From assembly GCF_003955715.1 (NCBI RefSeq), contig NZ_CP034463.1, forward strand, positions 8,618,001 to 8,682,000: DNA of 64,000 bases, given 5' to 3'. Source of the DNA: Streptomyces aquilus. GTDB taxonomy: Bacteria; Actinomycetota; Actinomycetes; Streptomycetales; Streptomycetaceae. Made by a program: the position numbers and the translations under genes. Positions 34,376-42,884 of the stretch are shown here, piece by piece. Every line of letters begins with the position of its first letter. Positions within the stretch are counted from its first letter, which is position 1. The notes under the pieces were generated by a model that did no database searches, had not been told where the DNA came from, and saw only the letters and a program-made list of their open reading frames with translations.

Positions 34376-34556
34376 CGCCCAATCCTGCCGCCGACCGGAA
34401 TCCGCACAACTCACCCGTGAACGGCAGGAGCGGGGGACCCACAGGTACAACCGCCTGGACCGGTCTTCCGGAACAGGCTTGGGGTTAAGTCGCACCTCGG
34501 TGCGTCCGGACATCTCCAGTCCGCACCCGACAGCTCACCTCGCAGGCGCCGGAGAG
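34376..34556 (+). ncRNA. ydaO-yuaA (cyclic di-AMP) riboswitch
   Basis: The leader of the LysM-M23 gene carries the ydaO conserved core segments in order: AATCCTGCCG near 34381, GAGCGGGGGACCCA at 34429-34442, GGGGTTAAGTC near 34481-34491, and CCGACAGCTCACCTCGCAGG near 34527-34546, followed by the ribosome site GGAGAGGA. This layout matches the actinobacterial ydaO class found before cell-wall hydrolase genes. ydaO RNAs bind c-di-AMP and usually turn expression off. Boundaries are approximate. The preceding 290 bp (34086-34375) hold no gene I can support. Confidence 0.88.
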
Positions 34557-34565
34557 GAATTCGCC

Positions 34566-35504
34566 ATGCCCGCGAAGGGTAAGCACCGCCGTCCGAAGTC
34601 CCAGCGCCTCACCCGCTCGATCGCCGTCGCCGGAACCGGTGGCGCCGCACTCGCCCTGCCTCTGATGGGGGCCGCAGGCGCCCACGCGGCCACCGGTCAG
34701 TCCGTGGCGCAGTCGGTTTCGGAAAAGGCCGTCCGGTCCGTTCCGGTCGCCGCGAAGACGGCCACCGAGAAGGCCACGCAGAAGAAGGGCGCCGCGAACA
34801 CCGCGACCGTGCGCACCTATTCGGTGAAGGCCGGTGACTACCTCTCGAAGATCGCCGACGAGCAGAACGTCACCGGCGGCTGGAAGAAGCTGTACTCGGA
34901 CAACCGTGAGGCCGTCGGTTCCGACCCCTCGCTCATCCACCCCGGCCTGAAGCTCACGCTGGGCAAGAAGGCGGCGGCGAGCACGGACAGGTCCGCCGGC
35001 TCCGAGAAGTCCACGAGCACCGAGAAGTCCTCGTCCTCCTCGAACGCGACGACCGCCACCCAGAGCAGCGAGTCCGCCGGCACCGGCAGCTCCAGCGGCT
35101 TCACCCTGCCCGTCTCCGGCGCCACCGTCGGCACGGGCTACCACGTGGCCGGCAGCATGTGGTCCAGCGGCTACCACACGGGCGTCGACTTCGTCGTCCC
35201 GACCGGCACCTCGCTGAAGGCCGTGGGCGCGGGCACCGTCGTCTCCGCCGGCTGGGGCGGCGCGTACGGCAACCAGGTCGTCATCCGGCTCGCCGACGGC
35301 TACTACGCGCAGTACGCCCACCTGTCCGCGCTCTCGGTCTCGGCCGGCCAGACCGTCACCGAGGGGCAGCAGGTCGGCCTCTCCGGTGCCACCGGCAACG
35401 TGACGGGTCCGCACCTCCACTTCGAGATCCGGACGACGCCGGACTACGGCTCGGACATCGACCCGGTCGGGTACCTCCGTTCGAAGGGCGTCGCCGTCGG
35501 CTGA
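34566..35504 (+). CDS. LysM and M23-family cell-wall endopeptidase
   Basis: A 312-aa secreted protein starting MPAKGKHRRPKSQRLTRSIA. An N-terminal signal segment ends near the AGAHAATG cleavage region (about residue 43). A LysM peptidoglycan-binding domain covers about 80-138 (YSVKAGDYLSKIADEQN). A Ser/Thr-rich linker follows, then the M23 domain with zinc ligands H204 and D208 (GYHTGVDF) and H283-x-H285 (PHLHFEIR). It probably cuts peptide cross-links in peptidoglycan during germination or growth. Expression is under the ydaO riboswitch just upstream. Terminated by a hairpin. Confidence 0.93.
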   Translation: MPAKGKHRRPKSQRLTRSIAVAGTGGAALALPLMGAAGAHAATGQSVAQSVSEKAVRSVPVAAKTATEKATQKKGAANTATVRTYSVKAGDYLSKIADEQNVTGGWKKLYSDNREAVGSDPSLIHPGLKLTLGKKAAASTDRSAGSEKSTSTEKSSSSSNATTATQSSESAGTGSSSGFTLPVSGATVGTGYHVAGSMWSSGYHTGVDFVVPTGTSLKAVGAGTVVSAGWGGAYGNQVVIRLADGYYAQYAHLSALSVSAGQTVTEGQQVGLSGATGNVTGPHLHFEIRTTPDYGSDIDPVGYLRSKGVAVG

Positions 35505-35519
35505 CGCTCCCCCCGATGC

Positions 35520-35561
35520 CACCGAAGGCCGGATCCCGATCCCCGGGTCCGGCCTTCGGTG
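35520..35561 (+). terminator. Hairpin terminator after the M23 peptidase
   Basis: A perfect inverted repeat, CACCGAAGGCCGGA (35520-35533) and its complement (35548-35561), encloses a 14-nt GC-rich loop. It starts 15 bp after the stop codon. Confidence 0.85.
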
Positions 35562-35664
35562 TCGGGTCTTGCCGTTTCATGATCGGTTCATTGCGGTCTT
35601 GTGGCGCGGCTGCCCAAAGCGTCGACAGGGAGGCGAGGGTGGGACCACAGTGATCTCCGAAGCG

Positions 35665-35680
35665 ATGCAAGCGCTTTCTG
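35665..35680. promoter_or_regulatory. LacI-family-type operator before the rhamnogalacturonan operon
   Basis: The sequence ATGCAAGCGCTTTCTG has the symmetric core AAGCGCTT (35669-35676), the CpG-centred form used by LacI-family sugar repressors. It lies 38 bp before the start of the PL26-like gene. No LacI gene is adjacent, so the cognate regulator would be encoded elsewhere. Confidence 0.5.
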
Positions 35681-35717
35681 ACCGTCATGGCATCCGCACC
35701 CGCATCCGGAGGTCCCC

Positions 35718-38441
35718 GTGCCCGGCGTCGACCGACGCACCGTCATCAAGGGCGCCGCAGCCGCGGCCGCCGCGGCCCAGTTCTCCTGGGCACTGTCCCG
35801 CACCGCCGCCGCGGCGGACGCCGACGACACCGAACTGCACTGGCTGGAGGGCTCGGCGCCCGACGTCCACGCCGGTGCCACCTGGGGCGTGCCGTGGGCG
35901 CGCGGGGCGTACCGGCCGGAGCAGTCCTTCCGGCTGACGACCGCCGCGGGCGACGACGTCCCCGTCCAGAGCTGGGTCACCGGCTACTGGCCTGACGGCT
36001 CGGTGAAGTGGACGGCGCACGCCCTCGCACCCGGCGCGCCGAAGGCCTCCGCCTACAAGCTCGCGGCGGGCACTCCGGCCGCGCCGGAGCAGCAGGTCAC
36101 GGTCACCCGGTCCGCGGGCCGCGTCGAGGTGTCGACCGGCGTCATCACCGCCGTGTTCGGCGCCAAGGGCTCCGACACCGTCGTACGGAGTGTGCGGCGC
36201 GGGTCGGCCGAGATCGCCCGGAACGGCAAGCTGGTCGCCCTGCGGCAGGAGTCGGTGCGGGAGGGCGCGGACCTCTCGCACTTCGCCGGCCGGGTCGAGA
36301 AGGTCGAGGTGGAGCAGGACGGTCCGGTCCGGGCCGTCGTCCGCGTCGAGGGCCGGCACCGCGACGGCGGGCGGGCCTGGCTGCCGTACACCCTGCGCTT
36401 CTCCTTCTTCGCCGGTGCCGACTCCTTCCGTCTGGTGCACACCTTCGTCTGGGACGGCGAGCAGACGCCGGGCTCGGATCAGGGGGACTTCCTGCGCGGT
36501 CTGGGCGTCCGCTTCACCGTGCCGCTGAGCGACCGGCCCTACGACCGCCATGTGCGGTTCGCCGACTCCGGCGGCGGTCTGTTCAGCGAGGCCGTCCAGG
36601 GCATCACCGGGCTGCGCCGCGACCCCGGAGCGGCGGTGCGCGCGGCCCAGATCGCCGGTGAGCGGCTGCCCGCCACCTCGACCTGGGACCCCCGGGTCGC
36701 CGACCGCCTCGCCTACATCCCGGCCTGGGGCGACTACACCCTGACCCAGCCCAACGCCGACGGCTACACCGTCCGCAAGCGCACCAAGGCCGGCTACGGC
36801 TGGATCCACGCCGCGGCCGGCCGCCGTGCCGGAGGCCTCGGCTACGTCGGCGGTGCGAGCGGCGGACTCTCCTTCGGACTACGGGACTTCTGGCAGCGCC
36901 ACCCGGCCCAGCTGGACGTACGCGGAGCGGCGGGAGACGCCGCCGAGGCCACCGTATGGCTGTACTCGCCGGAGGCCCAGCCGCTCGACCTGCGCTTCTA
37001 CCACGACGGGTTGGGGCAGGACACGTACGAGGAGCAGTCCGACGGCGGACTGGAGATCACGTACGAGGACTACGAGCCGGGCTTCGGCACCCCGTACGGC
37101 ATCGCGCGGACGAGTGAACTGACCTTCTGGGCCGTCGAGAAGACCCCTTCCGCCGATGTTCTCGCCGCGCAGGCCGCCGCCGTCGCGACCCCGCCGCTGC
37201 TCGCCGCGACGCCCCAACGACTGCATGCTGCCGGGGTGTTCGGCGACTGGGCGCCCGTCGACCGGTCCAGCGCGGCGCGTTCGGCGATCGAGGACCACCT
37301 CGACGACCTGTTCGCCTACTACCGCGACCAGCGTGAACAGCACCGCTGGTACGGCTTCCTCGACTACGGCGACGTCCAGCACACCTACGACAACGACCGG
37401 CACGTCTGGCGGTACGACGTCGGCGGATACGCCTGGGACAACTCGGAGTTGGGCACCGACCTCTGGCTCTGGTACCACTTCCTGCGCACCGGGTCCGCCG
37501 AGGTGTTCCGGTTCGCGGAGGCGATGACCCGGCACACCGGCGAGGTCGACGTCTACCACCTCGGCAAGTGGGCGGGCCTCGGCACCCGGCACGGCGTGCA
37601 GCACTGGGCGGACAGCGCCAAGCAGGTCCGCATCTCCACGGCCGCCAACCGCCGCTTCCTCTACTTCCTCACCGGCGACGAACGCACCGGCGACCTGCTG
37701 TCCGAACTCGTCGACGTGGAGCGGACGTTCCTGGCGGTCGACCCGCAGCGCAAGGTCCGCACCGACGGCTACACGCCCGACGACCGGCACGCGCTGTCCG
37801 TCGGCTTCGGAACCGACTGGGGCGGCATCTCGGCGGCCTGGCTCACCGAGTGGGAGCGGCGGGGCCCCAACGCCGAGAAGGCGAAGGCGAAGCTGGTCAA
37901 CTCGCTGCGGACGATCGCCGCGCAGCCGGCCGGCTTCTTCACCGGCACGGGTCTGCTCGACGCGGACACCGGCAAGTTCGCGATCACCACGAGCACGGCC
38001 GTGAGCGTGTCGCACCTGAGTGCCGTGTTCGGCCTCGTCGAGACCAACAGCGAACTCGTGTCCTTGTTCGGCGACGAGGAGCCCGAGTTCCGCACCACCT
38101 GGCTGAACTACGCGCAGTACTACAACGCCACCGACGCCCAGAAGAAGCAACTCACCGGTTCCACCTGGAAGTCGGCGCTGCCCGCCGCGCACTCGCGGAT
38201 CACCGCCTACGCGGCCCAGCGCAGGAACGACCCGACGCTCGCCACGCGCGCGTGGAAGGAGTTCTTCACCGGCAGCGACACCTACTTCCCGTCCAACGAC
38301 TGGAACCCCGTGACGATCAAGGCGCCGGCGGTGCTGCGGACGACCGAGGAGATCCCCTGGATCTCCACCAACTCCTCGGCCCAGTGGGCGCTCGCGGCCA
38401 TCCAGAACCTCGCCCTGATCGGCGATCGGATCCCGTCATGA
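35718..38441 (+). CDS. Secreted exo-rhamnogalacturonan lyase-like protein (PL26/PcRGLX type)
   Basis: A 907-aa protein from GTG 35718 with GGAGG five bases upstream. It has a Tat signal (DRRTVIKGAAAAAAAAQFSW) cleaved near residue 35. The body matches the PcRGLX-like family: an N-terminal beta-sandwich RIFT-type domain (about 40-300), a central domain, and a C-terminal alpha/alpha toroid (about 480-900, with DRHVWRYDVGGYAWDNSELG and HWADSAKQVR). Known members cleave rhamnogalacturonan I from pectin. It is the first gene of a three-gene secreted operon with an esterase and a DUF6250-like protein. Activity is inferred from the family. Confidence 0.82.
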   Translation: MPGVDRRTVIKGAAAAAAAAQFSWALSRTAAAADADDTELHWLEGSAPDVHAGATWGVPWARGAYRPEQSFRLTTAAGDDVPVQSWVTGYWPDGSVKWTAHALAPGAPKASAYKLAAGTPAAPEQQVTVTRSAGRVEVSTGVITAVFGAKGSDTVVRSVRRGSAEIARNGKLVALRQESVREGADLSHFAGRVEKVEVEQDGPVRAVVRVEGRHRDGGRAWLPYTLRFSFFAGADSFRLVHTFVWDGEQTPGSDQGDFLRGLGVRFTVPLSDRPYDRHVRFADSGGGLFSEAVQGITGLRRDPGAAVRAAQIAGERLPATSTWDPRVADRLAYIPAWGDYTLTQPNADGYTVRKRTKAGYGWIHAAAGRRAGGLGYVGGASGGLSFGLRDFWQRHPAQLDVRGAAGDAAEATVWLYSPEAQPLDLRFYHDGLGQDTYEEQSDGGLEITYEDYEPGFGTPYGIARTSELTFWAVEKTPSADVLAAQAAAVATPPLLAATPQRLHAAGVFGDWAPVDRSSAARSAIEDHLDDLFAYYRDQREQHRWYGFLDYGDVQHTYDNDRHVWRYDVGGYAWDNSELGTDLWLWYHFLRTGSAEVFRFAEAMTRHTGEVDVYHLGKWAGLGTRHGVQHWADSAKQVRISTAANRRFLYFLTGDERTGDLLSELVDVERTFLAVDPQRKVRTDGYTPDDRHALSVGFGTDWGGISAAWLTEWERRGPNAEKAKAKLVNSLRTIAAQPAGFFTGTGLLDADTGKFAITTSTAVSVSHLSAVFGLVETNSELVSLFGDEEPEFRTTWLNYAQYYNATDAQKKQLTGSTWKSALPAAHSRITAYAAQRRNDPTLATRAWKEFFTGSDTYFPSNDWNPVTIKAPAVLRTTEEIPWISTNSSAQWALAAIQNLALIGDRIPS

Positions 38442-39487
38442 GACGTGCCGCACTGATCGCGGCGGTGGCCGCGGGCCTGGTCATGGGGGCGGTACAACCC
38501 GTGGCGGCCTCCGGGGACCTCGTGCGACCGGATGACCGGCGCCTCGCCTACGAGGGCCACTGGGGGCGCACCGCGGAGGCGGCGGTCACCGTCACCTCCG
38601 GTTCCCGGCTGGGCTTCCGCTTCACCGGGGACAGCGTCCACGCCCTGTTCGACGTCTCGTCGATCACCGTGCCCGCGCAGATCCACGTGTCGGTCGACGG
38701 CGGCCCGAAGCGGCTGTACGCCGTCGACCGCGAGGACATCGAGATCACCGCAGCCGGGCGCGGCCCGCACCGGGTCGAGCTGTCGGTGAAGGACGTGTTC
38801 TCCCGCGCGAACCGGTGGACCCCGCCCCTGGAGACCGGCGTCGTGCTGACCGGCGTGCGCGGGCGGCTGCTGCCGCAACGGCCCGTGCACGAGCCGCGGT
38901 TCGCCTTCTACGGCGACTCCGTCACGCAGGGCGTCATGGCCCTGTGCGAGGTCAACACCTCGGACTGCGCCGACGGCACCGCCGCCTACCCCACGCTGGT
39001 CGCCGACGCCCTGCACGCCTCCCTGACCCAGGTCGGCTTCGGACGGCAGGGGGTGCTCCGGACGGGCAACGGGGGAGTGCCGACGGCATCCGACGCCTAT
39101 GGCTGGAACTACGCCGGCTCCAGGGCGGATTCGGACCGGCACGCCGATGTGATCGTGGTGAACCAGGGCACCAACGACACCGCGTGGGGCCCGGCGGAGT
39201 TCCGTGCCGCCTACCGCGCCTACCTGGACGAGCTGCGGGCCGCCGCACCGCACGCCCGCATCCTCGCGCTGCGGCCCCTCACCGGGGCGCACGCCGACGA
39301 CATCGCGGCCGTCGTCGCCGAACTCGCGGACCGGCGCGTCGAGTTCGTCGACACCAGCGGCTGGCTCTCCCCGGCGGAGGGCGACTTCAACGGGGACGTC
39401 CACCCCAGCGCCCAAGGCCATCGCAAGGTGGCCGACCGACTGATCGCCCTTCTGGAAGGAGCCGTCTCCCATGACCACCACGCGTAG
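38438..39487 (+). CDS. Secreted SGNH/GDSL esterase, likely pectin deacetylase
   Basis: A 349-aa secreted protein starting MRRAALIAAVAAGLVMGAVQ, with a Sec signal cleaved near AAS (residue 25). Residues 30-145 form a beta-sandwich like the CE2 N-terminal domain; the SGNH hydrolase domain has S161 (FYGDSVTQG), NQGTND, and the D320-x-H322 pair (GDVHPSAQGH). It probably removes acetyl groups from rhamnogalacturonan or xylan, exposing the backbone to the lyase. The ATG overlaps the lyase stop (ATGA). Confidence 0.87.
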   Translation: MRRAALIAAVAAGLVMGAVQPVAASGDLVRPDDRRLAYEGHWGRTAEAAVTVTSGSRLGFRFTGDSVHALFDVSSITVPAQIHVSVDGGPKRLYAVDREDIEITAAGRGPHRVELSVKDVFSRANRWTPPLETGVVLTGVRGRLLPQRPVHEPRFAFYGDSVTQGVMALCEVNTSDCADGTAAYPTLVADALHASLTQVGFGRQGVLRTGNGGVPTASDAYGWNYAGSRADSDRHADVIVVNQGTNDTAWGPAEFRAAYRAYLDELRAAAPHARILALRPLTGAHADDIAAVVAELADRRVEFVDTSGWLSPAEGDFNGDVHPSAQGHRKVADRLIALLEGAVSHDHHA

Positions 39488-40187
39488 AGCCTTCGGAGCC
39501 CTCGCCGCAGGCGTCGCCCTCGCGGCCCTCGCCCCCGCAGCCGGCGCGAGCGCGACCCCGCGCCACCGCCGTCTCCTCGCCCACGACGACTTCCGGCACG
39601 GCCTCGGCCAGTGGGCCGTCGAACTGGAGAAGGGCGGCACCGTCACCGCTTCCCGCGGCGTCCTGGAGTCCGACGTCCCCGCCGGCGCGACGATCTGGTT
39701 CCGCAAGCGCCTCGAAGGCCCGTACGTCATCGAGTACACGGCGACCCCCGTCTCCGCGGGCGGCGTCAACGACCGGGTCTCCGACCTCAACAACTTCTGG
39801 AACGCGACCGACGTCCGGTCCCCCGACGACCTCTTCGCCACCCAGCGTGGCGGCGCCCTGGCCGAGTACGACTACCTCAAGACCTACTACGTCGGCTACG
39901 GCGCCAACACCAACACCACCACCCGGCTGCGCCGGTACGTCGGCGAGGCCGGGGTGCGGCCGCTGGTCTACGACTACACGGAGCCGCTGCTCGTGCCCGA
40001 TCAGCCGCACCGGGTCCGGATCGTGTCCGACGGCTCCACCCAGCGGTGGTGGGTCAACGGGCGGCTGGTCTTCGACTACAGCGACCCGGAGCCGTACACC
40101 AGCGGCCACTTCGCCTTCCGCACCACATGGAGCCACTTCCGCTTCAGCGACTTCCGGGTGTGGCGGTTGAGCCCACAACATCCCTGA
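39471..40187 (+). CDS. Secreted DUF6250-like beta-sandwich protein
   Basis: A 238-aa protein starting MTTTRRAFGALAAGVALAAL, with a Tat signal (TRRAFGALA) cleaved near residue 28. The mature part is a concanavalin/jelly-roll-like beta-sandwich (DDFRHGLGQWAVELEKGG, GHFAFRTTWSHFRFSDFRVW). It resembles DUF6250, which accompanies pectin- and rhamnogalacturonan-degrading enzymes. It overlaps the esterase by 17 bp, so the three genes form one operon. Activity is unknown; a carbohydrate-binding or lyase role is possible. Confidence 0.78.
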   Translation: MTTTRRAFGALAAGVALAALAPAAGASATPRHRRLLAHDDFRHGLGQWAVELEKGGTVTASRGVLESDVPAGATIWFRKRLEGPYVIEYTATPVSAGGVNDRVSDLNNFWNATDVRSPDDLFATQRGGALAEYDYLKTYYVGYGANTNTTTRLRRYVGEAGVRPLVYDYTEPLLVPDQPHRVRIVSDGSTQRWWVNGRLVFDYSDPEPYTSGHFAFRTTWSHFRFSDFRVWRLSPQHP

Positions 40188-40299
40188 ACGGAGAGGTATT
40201 CCAGGCTTGGCCAACACTTTAGGAGTGGCTTATATCACCGCACGTCAAGCCCTCCTTACGGTCGCGTAGGTCACATTCGAAGGGGAATCATGGGCCGAT

Positions 40300-41118
40300 G
40301 TGGCAGACGATTCGAAGAGTGACAGCAGAGCAGTGATCGGGTCGTACGTTGCGGTGGGGGACAGCTTCACCGAGGGCGTGGGCGATCCCGGCCCCGACGG
40401 GGCATTCGTCGGCTGGGCCGACCGGTTCGCGGTGCTTCTCGCGGACCGGTTGCCCGAGGGCGACTTCCGGTACACCAACCTCGCCGTGCGCGGGAAGCTC
40501 CTCGACCAGATCGTCGAGGACCAGCTTCCGAAGGCCCTGGAGCTCGCCCCCGACCTGGTCTCCTTCTGCGCGGGCGGCAACGACATCATCCGGCCCGGCA
40601 CCGACCCCGACGAGGTCGCCGAGCGCTTCGAGCGGGCGATCGAGCGGCTCACCGCCGTCGCCGGCACCGTCATGGTGACGACCGGCTTCGACACCCGTGG
40701 CGTGCCGGTGCTCAAGCATCTGCGCGGCAAGATCGCGACGTACAACGGACATGTGCGGGCCATCGCCGACCGGTACGGCTGTCCCGTGCTCGACCTGTGG
40801 TCGCTGAAGACGGTCCAGGACCGCCGGGCCTGGGACGGCGACCGGCTCCACCTCTCTCCCGAGGGGCACACGCGCGTGGCGCTCCGGGCGGGCCAGGTGC
40901 TCGGCCTGGCGGTCCCGGCCGACCCCGACCAGCCGTGGCCCCCGCTGCCGCCCCGCGGCACGCTGGAGGTGCGGCGGGACGACGTCCATTGGGCGCGGGA
41001 GTACCTGGTGCCGTGGATCGGGCGGCGGTTGCGCGGTGAGTCCTCGGGCGACCATGTGACGGCCAAGGGGGCGCTGTCGCCGGACGACATCAAGATGCGG
41101 ATCGGCAAGGTGGCCTGA
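40300..41118 (+). CDS. SGNH/GDSL family hydrolase
   Basis: A 272-aa cytosolic esterase-type protein from GTG 40300 (MADDSKSDSRAVIGSYVAVG). The nucleophile is in AVGDSFTEG (about residue 23), followed by FCAGGNDI (block III) and the Asp-His pair in DGDRLHLSPEGH. No signal peptide. Substrate unknown. It is preceded by GAAGGGGAA about 13 bases upstream of the start. It is separate from the upstream pectin operon. Confidence 0.88.
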   Translation: MADDSKSDSRAVIGSYVAVGDSFTEGVGDPGPDGAFVGWADRFAVLLADRLPEGDFRYTNLAVRGKLLDQIVEDQLPKALELAPDLVSFCAGGNDIIRPGTDPDEVAERFERAIERLTAVAGTVMVTTGFDTRGVPVLKHLRGKIATYNGHVRAIADRYGCPVLDLWSLKTVQDRRAWDGDRLHLSPEGHTRVALRAGQVLGLAVPADPDQPWPPLPPRGTLEVRRDDVHWAREYLVPWIGRRLRGESSGDHVTAKGALSPDDIKMRIGKVA

Positions 41119-41232
41119 CCGGGCGCGTGCTCCACCAGTGAGGTGACCGCGCGGGAGTGGTGCGCGGTCCGGTTCATGACGTGGTGCTGGGATGACCGCA
41201 CTGTCGCCCCACCCCGGAAGGACCGGACGCGC

Positions 41233-41991
41233 ATGCCCGTTCCCCGTACGCCGGTCACGGCGGTCGCCGTGACCCTCCTCGCCCTGGGCCTGCCCACCGT
41301 CGCGGCCCCGGCGGCCCTCGCGGCCGGCACCGGCGGCCACGCTCCCTCGATCGCCGTCGCCGCGGCTCCCGCCACCGTCACCGTGACCGGTGAGGGCAGC
41401 GCGGTCGGCGAGCCGGACATCGCCCTGGTCGGCGCCGGGGTGGAGGCCGTCGCCAAGACGACGCAGGCCGCGCTCGAGGCGCAGAACACGGCGTCCGCCG
41501 CGCTGTTGAAGGCGGTCCGTGCCCAAGGCGTCGCCGACCGGGACATCCGGACCGAGAACGTGTCCCTCAGCCCCGTCTACGACTACACGGACGGCGAGTC
41601 CACGCTGAAGGGCTACCAGGCCGCCCAGTCCTTCTCGATCAAGGTCCGCGAGCCGGCCGCCACCGGTGCGCTCCTCCAGGCCGTCACCGACGCCACCGGC
41701 GACGCGGGCCGCATCACCTCCGTCGTCTTCGACCTCGACGACCGCCGTCCGCTCCAGGCCCGCGCCCGCGAGGCCGCGCACGACGACGCCCACACCAAGG
41801 CCGCCCAGTACGCCCGCCTCGCCGGCCTCCACCTCGGCCGCCTCGTCTCCCTGAACGAGGGCGGCACCGGCTACTTCGCCCCGTCCCCACCCGTGTCCGC
41901 GGACGCGCCCGCCGGCTTCGGCGCGGTACCGCTGGCGCCGGGGGAGATCAAGGCCACGGCTACGGTCACGGCGGTGTACGAACTGACCTGA
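41233..41991 (+). CDS. Secreted SIMPL-domain protein
   Basis: A 252-aa secreted protein starting MPVPRTPVTAVAVTLLALGL, with a Sec signal ending near AAG (residue 33). The SIMPL/DUF541 domain begins at ATVTVTGEGSAVGEPDIA and includes SLSPVYDYTDGESTLKGYQA. Members form ring-shaped periplasmic or extracytoplasmic assemblies; the physiological role is uncertain. ATG 41233 follows GGAAGGA. It is convergent with the TetR gene. Confidence 0.87.
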   Translation: MPVPRTPVTAVAVTLLALGLPTVAAPAALAAGTGGHAPSIAVAAAPATVTVTGEGSAVGEPDIALVGAGVEAVAKTTQAALEAQNTASAALLKAVRAQGVADRDIRTENVSLSPVYDYTDGESTLKGYQAAQSFSIKVREPAATGALLQAVTDATGDAGRITSVVFDLDDRRPLQARAREAAHDDAHTKAAQYARLAGLHLGRLVSLNEGGTGYFAPSPPVSADAPAGFGAVPLAPGEIKATATVTAVYELT

Positions 41992-42019
41992 GCGAGGCCC
42001 GCCGCGAGGGCCGCCGCCT

Positions 42020-42640
42020 TCAGCGCTCCTGGGCGCTCAACGTGCCGGCTCCCAGCCCGAGTTCCCGGGCCAGTGCCTCGTCCGCCCACTCCTGGGCGCG
42101 CGCCCGGGACACGGCGCCCGGGTACGACGTCAGCTGGACGGCGAGTCCGTCGAGCAGGGCGGTCAGCCGCAGGGCCGAGGCGGCCGGGTCCGGGCACCGG
42201 AACTCGCCCGCGGCCACGCCCTGCGCGATGACCTCGGCGATCGCCGCCTTCCACTGCTTGTCGAGCTCGCGGGTGACCTCCTGGAGGGCGGGCTCGCGCA
42301 AGGAGGCCGCCCAGCCCTCGATCCACAGCCGCCAGCCCTTGGCCTGACCCGTGGGCGCGTACCAGCGCACGGCCGACCGCAGCCGGCGCAGCGCCGTGGT
42401 CCGGCGGCCGAGCAGCTTGCGCAGCTGGGCGAGGTCGTCCTCGGCGGCGTACGTGAACGCGGCGGCGACCAGCTTCTCCTTGGTCGAGAAGTGGTACAGC
42501 ACCAGCGCGTTGCTCACCCCGAGCGACGAGGCCACGTCGGCGATCCTGACCGCCGCCACGCCGCGCTCCTCGATCTGCCCGATGGCGGCCCGCAGCAATT
42601 CCTCGCGCCGCTCCGCCACGCTCAACCGCACTCTCGCCAC
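42020..42640 (-). CDS. TetR family transcriptional regulator
   Basis: A 206-aa regulator from GTG 42638-42640 (MARVRLSVAERREELLRAAI). The N-terminal HTH is ADVASSLGVSNALVLYHFSTKEKL (about residues 34-57); the C-terminal ligand domain has a helix matching TetR_C dimers. It lies downstream of an amino-acid dehydrogenase gene on the same strand, with a 44-45 bp tandem repeat between them. A palindrome upstream of the dehydrogenase is a plausible target. Confidence 0.9.
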   Translation of the reverse strand: MARVRLSVAERREELLRAAIGQIEERGVAAVRIADVASSLGVSNALVLYHFSTKEKLVAAAFTYAAEDDLAQLRKLLGRRTTALRRLRSAVRWYAPTGQAKGWRLWIEGWAASLREPALQEVTRELDKQWKAAIAEVIAQGVAAGEFRCPDPAASALRLTALLDGLAVQLTSYPGAVSRARAQEWADEALARELGLGAGTLSAQER

Positions 42641-42664
42641 GCGGCCACCCTAATCCGTGCCGGT

Positions 42665-42884
42665 GCGCGGGGAGACGGGACCTCCGTCCGCACCGGTACC
42701 AGTGCCGGTGCTCGGGAGATGGGACCTCCGCCCCTACCGGTACCAGTGGCGGTGCCCGGGAGATGGGACCTCCGCCCCTACCGGTACCAGTGGCGGTGCC
42801 CGGGGAGATGGGACCTCCGTCCGCACCGGTACCAGTGCCGGTGCCCGGGGAGATGGGACCTCCACCCCTACCGGTACCACCCGA
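42665..42884. repeat. 44-45 bp tandem repeat, five copies
   Basis: Five tandem units with anchors GGGACCTCC at 42677, 42721, 42765, 42810 and 42855 (periods 44, 44, 45, 45). Units 1 and 4 share the GTCCGCACCGG variant, and units 2 and 3 share GCCCCTACCGG; unit 5 is a shortened CACCCCTACC form that merges with the dehydrogenase stop region. Each unit contains ACCGGTACC, able to pair within itself, and GGAG/CTCC arms. It fills the gap between the dehydrogenase and TetR genes, so it could act as a series of terminators or attenuators. Copy number probably varies between strains. Confidence 0.9.

Noticed and set aside
42665..42884. Tandem repeat considered as a CRISPR array
   Set aside because: Units are directly abutting with no unique spacers, and no cas genes occur in the window.
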